Of a stretch of DNA of 63,250 nucleotides, positions 24,772 through 35,185 are shown piece after piece; within the stretch, counting starts at the first letter, position 1, and each line of letters opens with the position of its first letter. A program made the translations under genes and the position numbers. This DNA is from Gammaproteobacteria bacterium (GTDB taxonomy: Bacteria; Pseudomonadota; Gammaproteobacteria; Pseudomonadales; Balneatricaceae): the NCBI GenBank assembly GCA_024230095.1, contig JAAERS010000406.1:1-63250 (forward strand), in the 5' to 3' direction. The notes below the pieces were generated by a model. That model made no database searches and was not told the origin of the DNA. It saw only the letters and a list, made by a program, of their open reading frames with translations.

Positions 24772-26996
24772 GCGCTCAAACAAAACAATTCAAGGTCATC
24801 GGCCAACGCTTACAACGACCTGACGGGATTGACAAAGTCACAGGCCGAGCCCGCTATGGTGCAGATATTGATGCCGCCGGCATGCTGCACGGAAAAATAC
24901 TGCGTAGCCCCCATGCTCACGCTCGCATACTAAGTATCGACACTAGTGCAGCAGAGCAGCTAAATGGTGTCATGGCGGTGATCACCAGGGCCGATTTCCC
25001 AACCCCCCATAAGGGTTTTGAAGACGTACAGGATAACTGTATGGCTGGAGACCGAGTCCTGTACGACGGCCATGCTGTCGCTGCAGTGGCTGCCACCAGC
25101 AAGCATATTGCCAAACAAGCTATCAAACTCATTAAGGTTCAATATCAGGTGCTGCCCCATGTGACTGACGTGGAACAAGCCATTCAACCTGATGCGCCAG
25201 TAGTACATAGTGGCTTAGTAAGCCGCCGTGTGCCCAAAGGCTTTTCTGAGAACGTCGTTCGTTATTCTAGCTTTGGTCACGGCGACATTGAAACCGGTTT
25301 CAAGGCTGCTGATGCAGTACTAGAACGCACCTACAAAACAGAAGCTACGCACCAAGGTTATATTGAACCCCATGCTTGTATGGCCAGCATGGGATTAGAC
25401 AATCGCGCCGACATGTGGGTATGCACCCAAGGCCACTTTTGGATTCGCAACATGTGTGCCGGGGTGATGGCCATGGAATCAGCTTCTTTGCGCGTAACGG
25501 CCTCCGAAATCGGGGGTGGCTTTGGTGGCAAAACCACAGTATTTATTGAGCCGGTTGTATTGGCCTTGGCCAAAAAATCTGGCCGTGCAGTGAAGATGGT
25601 CATGACCCGTGAAGAAGTATTACGGGCGACAGGCCCGACTGTTTCAACCATGATGCACGTAAAGGTGGGCATGAATAAAGCTGGGCGCATCACGGCGACC
25701 TACGCCAAGTTATTCTACCAAGCCGGCGCATATAAACAGGCTACTGTTGATTTTGGCGCCATGCCAGCCTTTGCCCCCTATGCTTTGGAAAATGTTAAAA
25801 CTGAAGGTTTGGATGTCATTACCAACCGCCCTCGTACTGCCTCATACCGCGCACCCGGTGCACCACCAGCCTGTTTTGCCGCTGAAAGCGCTATTGACGA
25901 GCTATGCCAAGAGCTTGGACTTGACCCCATGGAGGTGCGTTTAATCAACGCTGCCAAAGGGGGCACCAAATCGTCCTACGGCCCAACCTTTGAAGACCAT
26001 GGTTTGATCCAGTGCTTAGAAGCTGCCAAGGCACACCCCCACTGGCAAGCACCGCTGGAAATTAACCAAGGCCGCGGCCTAGCAGCAGGTTTTTGGTTTA
26101 ACTTTGGTGGTGAAACCTGTGTTAGCGTATTCCTAAACAACGATGGCAGTGTCACCGTTACCGAAGGCAACCCTGATATTGGTGGCTCTCGTGCCTCCAT
26201 TTCTATGATGGTGGCCGAAGAGCTAGGTATACCTTATGAACAGGTACGCACCACGGTTACCGATACTGGCTCCCTGGGTCCCAACGAACCAACTCACGGC
26301 AGCCGTGTTACCTTTGCTGTTGGCCTAGCAGCTATCAAGTCGGCCCGAGCGATCATTGATGAAATCCGCGCACGTCTAGCAAGAATGTGGGAAGTAGATG
26401 TTACGGATGTTGTTTGGCAAGACGGAGCGGCTCACTATACAGGTAACAAGGCCGGCACCTTCGAGCCTCTGGATCTGCGCCAAGTGGCCGATATAGCCAA
26501 CAATCTGGGAGGACCTATAGCTGGCCACCATGAAGCCAATGCCGAGGGTGCAGGAGTCAGCTTTGGCGTACATATAGCTGATACTGAAGTAGACCCAGAA
26601 ACTGGTTTTACCAGCGTTAAGCGCTACACTGTGATTCAAGATGCAGGCAAAGCCATTCAACCTGACTACGTGGAAGGACAGCTCCAAGGCGGTGCTGTAC
26701 AAGGTATTGGTTGGGCATTGAACGAAGAATATGTATATGGTGAAGATGGCTGCCTGCAAAACACGGGTTTCTTGGATTACCGTATCCCCGTCGCCTCGGA
26801 CCTACCAATGATTGATACGGTAATTGTGGAAGTGCCCAACCCAGGCCATCCATTTGGAGTACGTGGTGTAGGAGAAACGCCTATCGTTCCACCTTTGGCA
26901 GCCATAGCCAACGCCGTGTCACGCGCCTGTGGTAAGCGCCAGGTTGACCTGCCTATGTCACCGCCCAAGGTGTTAGCCAGCATGCAAAAGGCGTAG
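24768..26996 (+). CDS. Molybdenum hydroxylase Mo-cofactor subunit (xanthine dehydrogenase/CoxL family), substrate unknown
   Basis: A 742-residue protein. It opens with a substrate-domain DGIDKVTGRARYGADID, carries the Moco motif GGGFGGKT and ends with RGVGETPIVPP (catalytic Glu region). The loop that reads AYRCSFR in form I CO dehydrogenase and AYRGAGR in form II reads ASYRAPGAPP here, so it is neither. Aldehyde or N-heterocycle oxidation is possible. It is followed by a MoaD/ThiS-like gene 7 bases later. Confidence 0.88.
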   Translation: MSAQTKQFKVIGQRLQRPDGIDKVTGRARYGADIDAAGMLHGKILRSPHAHARILSIDTSAAEQLNGVMAVITRADFPTPHKGFEDVQDNCMAGDRVLYDGHAVAAVAATSKHIAKQAIKLIKVQYQVLPHVTDVEQAIQPDAPVVHSGLVSRRVPKGFSENVVRYSSFGHGDIETGFKAADAVLERTYKTEATHQGYIEPHACMASMGLDNRADMWVCTQGHFWIRNMCAGVMAMESASLRVTASEIGGGFGGKTTVFIEPVVLALAKKSGRAVKMVMTREEVLRATGPTVSTMMHVKVGMNKAGRITATYAKLFYQAGAYKQATVDFGAMPAFAPYALENVKTEGLDVITNRPRTASYRAPGAPPACFAAESAIDELCQELGLDPMEVRLINAAKGGTKSSYGPTFEDHGLIQCLEAAKAHPHWQAPLEINQGRGLAAGFWFNFGGETCVSVFLNNDGSVTVTEGNPDIGGSRASISMMVAEELGIPYEQVRTTVTDTGSLGPNEPTHGSRVTFAVGLAAIKSARAIIDEIRARLARMWEVDVTDVVWQDGAAHYTGNKAGTFEPLDLRQVADIANNLGGPIAGHHEANAEGAGVSFGVHIADTEVDPETGFTSVKRYTVIQDAGKAIQPDYVEGQLQGGAVQGIGWALNEEYVYGEDGCLQNTGFLDYRIPVASDLPMIDTVIVEVPNPGHPFGVRGVGETPIVPPLAAIANAVSRACGKRQVDLPMSPPKVLASMQKA

Positions 26997-27003
26997 TTTG
27001 GAT

Positions 27004-27249
27004 ATGGCTAAAATTCAGATATTCGGCTCACTTCGAGACCTATTCTCGGGTCACGACGTGGTCGAACTGGACGTTAGCAATCTGCGGCAGTTGCTCATTA
27101 AACTGCCGCAACTGTACCCCGAGTGCGCACCAGAAATCGCCGAGGGCGTGTCCGTATCCATCGATGGTAAGATTATCAATGACGCTTGGTTTACGCCAAT
27201 CCGGCCAGACAGCGAAGTGGTGGTGCTACCCCGGATTGTGGGTGGGTAG
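27004..27249 (+). CDS. MoaD/ThiS-family sulfur-carrier-like protein
   Basis: An 81-residue protein ending in RIVGG, the C-terminal Gly-Gly needed for thiocarboxylation in MoaD and ThiS. The beta-grasp start MAKIQIFGSLRDLFSG fits. The start is taken at ATG 27004; a TTG at 26998 is better spaced from AAAAGG and could be used. It lies directly after the Mo-subunit gene, so it may serve cofactor assembly or sulfuration for that enzyme. Confidence 0.75.
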   Translation: MAKIQIFGSLRDLFSGHDVVELDVSNLRQLLIKLPQLYPECAPEIAEGVSVSIDGKIINDAWFTPIRPDSEVVVLPRIVGG

Positions 27250-27267
27250 GTAACAGCTTGCCCTAAA

Positions 27268-27309
27268 CCCAGCATAAAACAATCAGCGAAGCGGCCCCCT
27301 CGTGCTGGG
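27268..27309. repeat. Inverted repeat CCCAGCA...TGCTGGG between convergent genes
   Basis: Perfect 7-bp arms at 27268-27274 and 27303-27309 flank a 28-base interior, in the 83-base gap between convergent stop codons. It may be part of a bidirectional 3' structure. There is no T-run, so intrinsic termination is not assured. Confidence 0.3.
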
Positions 27310-27332
27310 CCTACCCCGCCTGCACGTCCTTT

Positions 27333-28682
27333 CTACTTTAACAAGCCTTGTGCTTGAGCATAATCCAAGGCGGAATCCAAAGCCTTAGCCACCACACTCA
27401 TGATCTCATCAATCTGATCACGACTGATTATCAATGGCGGACAAAATGCCAGTGAACTGCCCGCCACGGCGCGCAAAATAACACCATTATCCTGACAGAT
27501 CTGCAGTGCGTGAGCGCCCACAGCACCGCCACTGAAGGCCTCTCCTGTTTGCTTATTGGCTACCATTTCGATAGCACCAATCAGGCCTTTGCCACGTACC
27601 TCACCTACCAGGGGATGATCAGCAAATTGCCGCAATCTTTGCTGCATATAGTCACCCACTGCGGCAGCATGAGCGAACAGATTATCCCGTTCATAAATTT
27701 CTAAGGTTTTTAAGGCAACCGCGCATGCCGTTGGGTGACCGGAATAAGTGTAACCATGACCAAACACTCCCACTTCTGAGCTTGGCTCAATCATGGCTTC
27801 ATACATGTCACCCTTAATAACAGAGGCACTAATAGGCATATAGGCAGACGATAACTGTTTAGCAAAGGTCATCATATCTGGCTTTTCGATATGCATGGTG
27901 GTAGCGCCAAAATCACTACCCGTGCGACCAAAACCGGTAATCACTTCGTCGGCCCAAAACAAAATGTCATGCTGATTTAGCAACGCTTGGACCTTTTCAT
28001 AATAACCGGCCGGTGGCACAATAACGCCACTAGCGCCAGTAATGGGCTCGGCAATAAAGGCCGCAATGGTATGGGCACCTTCGGCCTTAATTAAGGCTTC
28101 AAGATTACCCACAATTCGATCCACAAAGTCAGTTTCACTTTCACCTGGCAAACCACCACGATAATAATGAGGAGCATCTGTACGCAATATGCCCATAGCA
28201 TCAAAGGGCAAGTCAAAGTGAGTATGATTAGGCGCCAAGCCCGTCAAACAAGCGGCCGCCACAGTAACACCGTGATAAGCGCGCTCACGGGAGATAATCT
28301 TGTACTTTTCGGGCTTACCAATAGCATTGAAATAGTAACGCAACATCTTAATATGACTGTCATTAGCATCACTGCCAGAATTTCCAAAAAACACCTTGGC
28401 ATTATTCATGGGCACCATAGCTGTTAGCTTGTCAGACAGGGCCATACCCACTTCGTGAGCTTTGCCACCAAAGGTGTGGCTGAAGCCAATCTGACCCATT
28501 TGGCTATTAGCCGCATCAATCAGTTCCTGATTACTATAACCCAAAGAAGTACACCACAAACCCGCCAAACCTTCGATATAACGCTTACCCTGTTTGTCAT
28601 AAACATAAACACCTTCTCCTCGATCCAAGATCAATGTTTCTGTTGATTTAAAGTTGGTTGTGGGATAAATAACGGCTGACAT
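27333..28682 (-). CDS. Class III (omega) aminotransferase, substrate unknown
   Basis: A 449-residue PLP enzyme of the aspartate aminotransferase superfamily, class III. FFGNSGSDANDSHIKMLRYY binds the PLP phosphate, ILFWADEVITGFGRTG holds the PLP-pairing Asp, and TFAKQLSSAYMPISA has the Schiff-base Lys. Relatives use beta-alanine, taurine, putrescine or other omega-amino substrates with pyruvate. It is divergent from the LysR gene, which probably controls it. A taurine or cysteate link to the sulfonate genes is only a guess. Confidence 0.87.
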   Translation of the reverse strand: MSAVIYPTTNFKSTETLILDRGEGVYVYDKQGKRYIEGLAGLWCTSLGYSNQELIDAANSQMGQIGFSHTFGGKAHEVGMALSDKLTAMVPMNNAKVFFGNSGSDANDSHIKMLRYYFNAIGKPEKYKIISRERAYHGVTVAAACLTGLAPNHTHFDLPFDAMGILRTDAPHYYRGGLPGESETDFVDRIVGNLEALIKAEGAHTIAAFIAEPITGASGVIVPPAGYYEKVQALLNQHDILFWADEVITGFGRTGSDFGATTMHIEKPDMMTFAKQLSSAYMPISASVIKGDMYEAMIEPSSEVGVFGHGYTYSGHPTACAVALKTLEIYERDNLFAHAAAVGDYMQQRLRQFADHPLVGEVRGKGLIGAIEMVANKQTGEAFSGGAVGAHALQICQDNGVILRAVAGSSLAFCPPLIISRDQIDEIMSVVAKALDSALDYAQAQGLLK

Positions 28683-28807
28683 ACCGATTCCTCGTTGTTA
28701 GTGTGCGATAGAGGCCATTTATAGCCAATTATTACCTGTCCATAAATAAATATTTCCAAGTATTTACCATTACATATACAATGATAAACATCTTCAGGAG
28801 AGCACCT
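28683..28807. promoter_or_regulatory. Divergent promoter region between aminotransferase and LysR genes
   Basis: A 125-base AT-rich spacer in the classic LysR divergent arrangement. AAATAAATATTTCC near 28743-28756 is A/T dyad-like. I could not define a T-N11-A site with confidence. Confidence 0.4.
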
Positions 28808-29773
28808 ATGGGAACCAAAAAAGCCGCCTTGTCTGGCCCCTTGGCTGACGCCGACATCCGCCTATTACGAGTATTTATGGCCGTGGTCGATGCCGGTGGC
28901 TTCAGCGCCGCCGAGATTCAGTTGAACCTTGCTAATTCTACTATCTCTAACTACATCAGCGATCTCGAAAAACGCTTGCAAATGAAACTCTGTCAACGAG
29001 GTCGTGCTGGCTTTGCGCTCACTGAACATGGCCATTTGGTATACCAAGCAGCACAGGATTTAGTGACCGCTTTGGAGGGTTTTCGTGACACCGTTAACCA
29101 TGCCCATAACCGCTTACTGGGTGAACTGCACCTAGGCCTTGCCGAGCACATACTCAGCGCTCATAATGCCTGCATTGTGCAAGCCCTGACAGCCTTTGCC
29201 AAGTCAGCACCGGAGGTCATCATCCACATCACTACCTTGGCTTCCGACGATGTGGCCAGCGCCACCGTAGAGGGTAAGGTAGATTTTGGTATTACAGCCC
29301 TCCCCCATGCTTATGCCGAACTCGCCACTTGCGATCTATTTGATGAACGCATGCAATTATATTGCGGTACGGGTCATACCTTGTTTGGAGCCGCCGAGGG
29401 TAGCTTATCCAGTTCTGATCTCGCCCAGCAACGTTTTGTAGAGTCACCGCGCTTTATGCGTGGGCGCGAAGCCCATGCCGATATGATTGGCTGGCCGATA
29501 TGTGCCAGAGCCCACCACCAAGAAGCCCGTGCCGCCCTCATATTAAGTGGTCAATACTTGGGCTTTTTGCCACAGCACCTAGTACAAGGTTGGGGGCTCG
29601 AAGCGCAATTATGGCCGCTTGAAACCAACGCTTATGCTTATACCAGTACCTTTACTGCCATTTGGCGCCAAAACCGCTCTGAAGATGCCATCATCGACGC
29701 TTTTCTAAGCTGTTTATTGCCCCTAGTCACCGCAACGCAGTTGCATAAAAATAAGAGCCAGCGAGTCTTGTAA
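28808..29773 (+). CDS. LysR-family transcriptional regulator
   Basis: The start is at ATG 28808 with CAGGAG at a good distance; the frame extends 9 codons upstream without support. The 321-residue product has the N-terminal LysR helix-turn-helix (DIRLLRVFMAVVDAGGFSAA, then LNLANSTISNYISDLEKRL). An effector-binding domain follows. It is divergent from the aminotransferase gene and is followed by the MmgE/PrpD gene, its likely targets. Confidence 0.92.
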   Translation: MGTKKAALSGPLADADIRLLRVFMAVVDAGGFSAAEIQLNLANSTISNYISDLEKRLQMKLCQRGRAGFALTEHGHLVYQAAQDLVTALEGFRDTVNHAHNRLLGELHLGLAEHILSAHNACIVQALTAFAKSAPEVIIHITTLASDDVASATVEGKVDFGITALPHAYAELATCDLFDERMQLYCGTGHTLFGAAEGSLSSSDLAQQRFVESPRFMRGREAHADMIGWPICARAHHQEARAALILSGQYLGFLPQHLVQGWGLEAQLWPLETNAYAYTSTFTAIWRQNRSEDAIIDAFLSCLLPLVTATQLHKNKSQRVL

Positions 29774-29903
29774 ATCTCTGTGTTTAGTTGCTTAAATTCA
29801 ATATTGGCGAATTCATTCACATATTAGACCATTTTGTAACACTTCCCACATTGTTAAAGTAGGCACAATAAAACCAATTGAACCCCATATAAGGTTAGCC
29901 CTT

Positions 29904-31229
29904 ATGAGCAACCCCATTCGCCCCTTTCTCAGTGACCTGACTTATGAGCAAATACCCTCGCCTGCTATCTACCACGCCAAACGCTGTTTGTATGACCTAA
30001 TCGGCACAGCGGTAGCAGGCAGCCAGTCAAGACCTGCTGGCATGATACAACGCCATGCCGAAGACCACTTTAGCGCGGGACCTCGTGCACACGCAGTGCC
30101 GGCTTTATTAGGCGGCAATGCCTTGAGCGTTTCCGGTGCCGCCCTGGTGGGTGGCACGGTCATTGATTCGATTGATGCCCATGATGGCCAACTCTTGGTG
30201 AAGGGGCATGTGGGGTGTTCCTTGCTGCCTAGCTTAGTGGCCGTACTGGAAACCCTAGACCGACCCGTAAGCGGCACAGAGTTTCTTACTTTGCTGGTTG
30301 CCGGTTACGAAATTGGCACCCGCTGCGGTATTGCCCTGCATGCCACAGTAGCTGATTATCATACCTCCGGCGCCTGGGGTGCTGTTAACTGTGCGGCGCT
30401 AGCAGCCCACTTACTGAAACTCACAGACCAGCAATTCGAACACGCGCTTGGTATTGCTGAATACCATGGCCCACGCAGCCAAATGATGCGCAATGTCGAC
30501 TACCCTACCATGCTCAAAGATGGGTCTGGTTGGGGGGCCATGGTAGGGATTTCATCTGCCTACCAAGCTGCCCAGGGGTTTACTGGGGCGCCAGCTATTA
30601 CTGTAACTCATTCCTCAGTGGCGACCTATTGGCAAGATTTAATGCGGCGGTGGTATATGGCTGAACAATATATTAAGCCTTACCCAGTATGTCGTTGGGC
30701 CCAGCCCGCTATCAAGGCAGCCCTTAGTATCAGTCAACAACCTGGCTTTAATGCCAATCAGATTGATTACCTCGAAGTTCATACCTTCCATGAAGGAGTG
30801 CGTTTATTTAGTGGGGTACCCAAGGACTCAGAAGAAGCTCAATATGCCATCAGCTTTCCTGTCGCTGCAGCCGTATTGACCGGAGGCGTAAGCGCCACCA
30901 ATGTGTTCCATGGTTTTAATGACCCGGACTTACAGGTATTGACCAAAAGAGTTCGCCTGATCGAACACACTGCCTACAACGAGGTATTTCCAGCTGAGCG
31001 CTGGGCTCACGTACGCATTATCATGCGCGACGGCAAGGTCTATGAATCGGGACCAAGTCAATCCCTTGGCGATCCCCATCAACCCCTCTCAGATGAGCAA
31101 ATGATTAGTAAATATCGGCAACTGTGTGGCACCGTTTGGGACGCTAGGAAAACACAAGCCGCACTGGATTGCGTGCTGAACATGGAACAGCATACGCTGG
31201 ATGATTTACTGGGTGTGCTACGTGCGTAA
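29904..31229 (+). CDS. MmgE/PrpD-family protein (2-methylcitrate dehydratase-like), substrate unknown
   Basis: A 441-residue protein with the MmgE/PrpD all-alpha N-terminal domain. Typical segments are CLYDLIGTAVAGSQSRPAG, DSIDAHDGQLLVKGHVG and GYEIGTRCGIALH. The family includes 2-methylcitrate dehydratase, cis-aconitate decarboxylase and many uncharacterised lyases. No methylcitrate cycle gene is nearby. It follows the LysR gene after 130 bases and may have its own promoter. Confidence 0.85.
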   Translation: MSNPIRPFLSDLTYEQIPSPAIYHAKRCLYDLIGTAVAGSQSRPAGMIQRHAEDHFSAGPRAHAVPALLGGNALSVSGAALVGGTVIDSIDAHDGQLLVKGHVGCSLLPSLVAVLETLDRPVSGTEFLTLLVAGYEIGTRCGIALHATVADYHTSGAWGAVNCAALAAHLLKLTDQQFEHALGIAEYHGPRSQMMRNVDYPTMLKDGSGWGAMVGISSAYQAAQGFTGAPAITVTHSSVATYWQDLMRRWYMAEQYIKPYPVCRWAQPAIKAALSISQQPGFNANQIDYLEVHTFHEGVRLFSGVPKDSEEAQYAISFPVAAAVLTGGVSATNVFHGFNDPDLQVLTKRVRLIEHTAYNEVFPAERWAHVRIIMRDGKVYESGPSQSLGDPHQPLSDEQMISKYRQLCGTVWDARKTQAALDCVLNMEQHTLDDLLGVLRA

Positions 31230-31280
31230 AGATATTTTCACAGCTTAAGCTTTGATTAATGGTTGCAAGGGTAATAAAAC

Positions 31281-32255
31281 CTACCTCATTAATAAATCCA
31301 ATAGCAGGCGGCGCGAGATGTTGACCGCCACCTTGCTGCGATACTGATTAGGTATAAACGTACTACGCATAGGCTTAGTTTGGGTTCTAACCAAACGCTC
31401 CAGAGCTTTCAGGGCTGCATCATCCAGTGGTTTACCACACAAATCATCACAACCTTTGAGTAGAATAGGTCTAGAATCCGTGCCAGTCAAAGCTATCATC
31501 ACTTGCTCCAGCTTGTTGCCCCTACCTTGGACCGCTACTGCTACACCAGCTAAAGGAAAATCCAACCCCCCTCGAACCCGCACCTTACGGTAACCGGTGT
31601 TAAATGTTGGCAGGGGTTTAACCAACACGGCTACCAACAACTCACCGGGCTTCAACAACAAACTGTTCGCGCCATCATCCTGATACATATCATCCAAGTC
31701 GATAATGCGCTGACCACCTTTGGCAGACCAAATTTCTACTTGTGCACCATGAACTAACATGGCCGGGGCCAAGTCACCACTAAAAGCGGCCCGGCAAACG
31801 TTACCATTGGGAGCCACATGACAACTATCACCTTTGTACTTTAGGCAATAACTATTGGATTTGCGCCACCATTCACTTTGATTGTAATACTGGCAGCGCG
31901 TATCCAAACACAAATTCCCTCCCACAGTGGCATGATGCCGATGAGTCGTTCCAGCAATGGTATTTGCCGCTTCAATCAAGAGAGAGTAATTGGCCAACAC
32001 AAGCGGGTTTGTCACCAGTTGTTGTAAGGTTACGCTAGCACCAATACGTAAGCCCATCGCCGTATTTTCTATAGCCTGCATGTCAGCAATGCCTGACACA
32101 TCAATCAAGCTAATCGGGTCGCCCAAACCATGGCGCAAATTGGGCATTAAATCTGTGCCACCAGCCAAATACTTAGCACCCGTTTGAGCACCCAGTTTCA
32201 CAGCCGTTGCTACAGAGTCAGGTTGGTGTAGTTCAAATTCAGGCAATATTTCCAT
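31281..32255 (-). CDS. hcrB: 4-hydroxybenzoyl-CoA reductase beta (FAD, [4Fe-4S]) subunit
   Basis: A 324-residue FAD subunit with the diagnostic extra iron-sulfur loop: CLDTRCQYYNQSEWWRK, then CLKYKGDSCHVAPNGNVC. Cys121, Cys137, Cys145 and Cys154 match the four [4Fe-4S] ligands recalled for Thauera HcrB, shifted by one residue. The FAD motif is YLAGGTDLMPNL. This loop separates 4-hydroxybenzoyl-CoA reductases from other Mo hydroxylases, and it lets electrons from ferredoxin be driven to the Mo site for reductive dehydroxylation. The start overlaps the hcrA stop. Confidence 0.93.
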   Translation of the reverse strand: MEILPEFELHQPDSVATAVKLGAQTGAKYLAGGTDLMPNLRHGLGDPISLIDVSGIADMQAIENTAMGLRIGASVTLQQLVTNPLVLANYSLLIEAANTIAGTTHRHHATVGGNLCLDTRCQYYNQSEWWRKSNSYCLKYKGDSCHVAPNGNVCRAAFSGDLAPAMLVHGAQVEIWSAKGGQRIIDLDDMYQDDGANSLLLKPGELLVAVLVKPLPTFNTGYRKVRVRGGLDFPLAGVAVAVQGRGNKLEQVMIALTGTDSRPILLKGCDDLCGKPLDDAALKALERLVRTQTKPMRSTFIPNQYRSKVAVNISRRLLLDLLMR

Positions 32256-34618
32256 TACCTTGCCTCCTGCTTGCGGGGTTGCTGCCGCTTCGCCTGTTTC
32301 TCTCGAGCAATGAGTTTGGCCAGTATTCGATCTGCTGTCATAGGGGTTGCGTTCATTTCAATACCAATGGCATCCCTTACAGCTGAGGCCACCGCCGCCA
32401 AAATACTCGACAAGGCGCCCTCACTGGCTTCTTTGGCACCAAACGGGCCATTAGGGTCACCCGGTTCAATCATTTTGACTTCTATATCTGGGGACTCGAC
32501 AATACTAGGAAAGCGATAATCTATAAAATTAGCATCCATATGCAAGCCGTTGGTATAGCGAGTTTGTTCGCTAATAGCCTGTGCCAGCCCCATCCATACT
32601 CCTCCTTGGACTTGACCTTCTACCGACATCGGGTTAATGGCAAAACCACAATCATGCGCTACCCAAATTTTGTCCACGCTAATTTGGCCTGTGTCTTGGT
32701 CAACACTCACTTCGGCGACTGTCGCCCCATAGGAAAAACCAGGGGTAGAGCCCACAGCAGCTCCACGCTGCTTGCCCAAGCCTTGATGTTCTCGAGGTAC
32801 AAAGTAAGTGCCCTTCACATTGATGGTGCCGCCACCCTTAATGGCTTGCGCCACCACATCGGCAAAGGAAATAAGCGTATTTGGTAAACCTTGAACTTGG
32901 TATGCTTCGCCCAAACACTCCACTTGATCGGCACGGCAATCCAGTTTAACAGCTGCCGCTTGCAGTAGAATTTGTTTCAGATTATTGGCCGCATCCAAGG
33001 CCGCATTGCCCACATACACAGTCACCCGTGAAGAATAAGAGCCATTATCTTTGGGAGTGATGGCGCTATCATTAGCAATTACCCGCAAGCGGCTATAATC
33101 AACTCCCAAAACCTGCGCTACCGTTTGTGTCAAGATAGTTGAAGAGCCCTGACCTATATCCGAGGCGCCGGTGAAAATAGTAATGCCGCCATCAAAATCC
33201 AATTTCAAAATGATGGTGGCATGAGGCTCACCAGTCCAATGCACAGGCTTACCCGCTCCGCTAACAAAGTGAGAGCAGCCTATACCCACCCCCTTACCAA
33301 CAGGCATGGCGCCTCTTTTTTGCTGCCAAGCACTCGCTTCCTCTACCCAATCCAGACACTCTGGTAACCCATAAGAAAGCCCTTTTAAACCATTTACTGT
33401 TTCAAATTCAGGAGATAATAAGTTGGCGCGGCGCACAGCAATAGGGTCCATACCTAGTTCACATGCCATGGTGTCCAACAAGGATTCAAAGGCAAACCGC
33501 ACGTTGACAGTGCCATGACCGCGCATGGCGCCACAACCGGGTGTGTTAGTTAACACACGTTGGCCTTCAAATTTGATATTGGCAATATCATAAATGGCAT
33601 GCAATAAGGCACCTGAGTAGAGAATGGTAATCACACCATAGCCCCCATAAGCCCCACCACGTTGCGCTACCTGAGCTTGCACGGCGGTAATTTTACCGCT
33701 TTGTGTCAGCCCCATTTTCATAATAATATCGGTTTCTGGGCGGCCTTTGTGAGTTAAAAAAGTTTCCTCGCGACTCAATTTCAAGCGCACTACGCCGCCG
33801 GCCACACGCGCTAATAAACAAGCAATTACTTCTAAATTTAAAGTTTCTGTGCGCGCTCCAAAGCCACCACCAACAAATGGTTTAATGACTCTAATACGCG
33901 AACTATCCATATCTAAACACTGACTTAACATCAAGTGCACATAATAAGGTACTTGGGTTACCGACTGCAGGGTCATTAGATCACGTTCGACATCGTATTC
34001 GGCCAAAGCCGCATGGGGCTCCATGTGGGCATGAGTCACCTCAGCACAATGGTAGCTGCGCTCCATAACCAAATCAGCCGCACTGAATCCAGTCTCAACA
34101 TCTCCAAATTCGTCATCTACCTTACGTTCAACATTACCTTCACGGCGTTCATGTATCGCTATGGCTCCGTCAGCTAGAGCTTCTTTAATAGTGAAGTAAG
34201 CTGGCAGCTCCCTCACCTCTAGTTCGATTAAATCCAATGCGAGCTGGGCAGTTTTTTCATCCACCGCTGCCACTGCCGCCACGGCATCACCACGATAGCG
34301 CAACTTGCCTTTGGCGAGGGGAAATTCCAGTTCCGATATAGGCAAAATACCAAATGCCACGCCACAATCATCACCTGTGATAACCGCTTTGACACCAGCC
34401 AAAGCCCGAGCTTTGCTGACGTCGATATTGATTATTTCTGCATGGGCATAAGGGCTGCGCAAAATAGCACCTACCAAAGCACCACGCGCCTCCAAATCAG
34501 CTGTATACTGGGCTTTTCCAGTTACTTTTTCGACACCATCTACCAGTGGAATTCGAGCGCCAGCAGCTTGGTTGGGCCGCACCATATGTAACTCAACGGA
34601 GGCCTTGTTCTGCATCAC
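32255..34618 (-). CDS. hcrA: 4-hydroxybenzoyl-CoA reductase alpha (Mo) subunit
   Basis: A 787-residue xanthine-oxidase-family Mo subunit. [20 protein letters not shown] starts the substrate domain, VGGGFGAR binds the cofactor, and [13 protein letters not shown] holds the terminal Glu region. Together with the HcrB-type subunit it should remove the para-hydroxyl of 4-hydroxybenzoyl-CoA, giving benzoyl-CoA. It overlaps hcrC by 4 bases. The C-terminus is basic ([15 protein letters not shown]). Confidence 0.9.
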   Translation of the reverse strand: MMQNKASVELHMVRPNQAAGARIPLVDGVEKVTGKAQYTADLEARGALVGAILRSPYAHAEIINIDVSKARALAGVKAVITGDDCGVAFGILPISELEFPLAKGKLRYRGDAVAAVAAVDEKTAQLALDLIELEVRELPAYFTIKEALADGAIAIHERREGNVERKVDDEFGDVETGFSAADLVMERSYHCAEVTHAHMEPHAALAEYDVERDLMTLQSVTQVPYYVHLMLSQCLDMDSSRIRVIKPFVGGGFGARTETLNLEVIACLLARVAGGVVRLKLSREETFLTHKGRPETDIIMKMGLTQSGKITAVQAQVAQRGGAYGGYGVITILYSGALLHAIYDIANIKFEGQRVLTNTPGCGAMRGHGTVNVRFAFESLLDTMACELGMDPIAVRRANLLSPEFETVNGLKGLSYGLPECLDWVEEASAWQQKRGAMPVGKGVGIGCSHFVSGAGKPVHWTGEPHATIILKLDFDGGITIFTGASDIGQGSSTILTQTVAQVLGVDYSRLRVIANDSAITPKDNGSYSSRVTVYVGNAALDAANNLKQILLQAAAVKLDCRADQVECLGEAYQVQGLPNTLISFADVVAQAIKGGGTINVKGTYFVPREHQGLGKQRGAAVGSTPGFSYGATVAEVSVDQDTGQISVDKIWVAHDCGFAINPMSVEGQVQGGVWMGLAQAISEQTRYTNGLHMDANFIDYRFPSIVESPDIEVKMIEPGDPNGPFGAKEASEGALSSILAAVASAVRDAIGIEMNATPMTADRILAKLIAREKQAKRQQPRKQEAR

Positions 34619-35100
34619 ACGTCTCCATTTAACTTGATTGCTGTTCTGACTGATTCAATAATTTTCACATAACCTGTACAGCGACACAGATTGCCTTCCA
34701 GAGCCGTTTTAATTTGTTGGTCTGTTGGCGTAGATTGCTGACGCAGCAGTGCTTCTGAAGCCATAATCATACCCGGGGTGCAAAAGCCGCACTGCGTCCC
34801 CAATTGTTCATGAAAACTGCGCTGCAGCGTGGACATACGGCCGTTATGAGCCAAAGATTCAATGGTTTCTAACTGCTTACCCGCAACTCGTGCAGCCAGC
34901 TCTATACATGACAGTAGCGGTTCACCATTGACCAAAATGGTGCAAGCACCGCACTCACCGCCATCACAGCCTGTTTTGGTACCGGTGACACCGACCACAT
35001 CACGCAAATAATTGACCAGTAGCATGTTCACCGGTATTAAGTCTTCACGGGCTATACCATTAACCAGTACACGCAGAATCATTTTAGAATTAGTGGGCAT
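34615..35100 (-). CDS. hcrC: 4-hydroxybenzoyl-CoA reductase gamma ([2Fe-2S]) subunit
   Basis: A 161-residue protein with [18 protein letters not shown] and QCGFCTPGM...[11 protein letters not shown] cluster motifs. It is first of the three hcr genes (order C, A, B), 85 bases downstream of korB. It passes electrons between the flavin subunit and Mo centre. Confidence 0.92.
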   Translation of the reverse strand: MPTNSKMILRVLVNGIAREDLIPVNMLLVNYLRDVVGVTGTKTGCDGGECGACTILVNGEPLLSCIELAARVAGKQLETIESLAHNGRMSTLQRSFHEQLGTQCGFCTPGMIMASEALLRQQSTPTDQQIKTALEGNLCRCTGYVKIIESVRTAIKLNGDV

Positions 35101-35185
35101 TTACAAGTACCTCCATATGGGTGCCTACAGGAACAGCGTTATTCATATAGCCCACGTTCAAGTAGAGCAAGCTACTTGGTAGATG

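Noticed and set aside
24768-26996. Aerobic CO dehydrogenase large subunit
   Set aside because: The loop signature AYRCSFR (form I) or AYRGAGR (form II) is absent; it reads ASYRAPGAPP. Only a general Mo hydroxylase call is supported.
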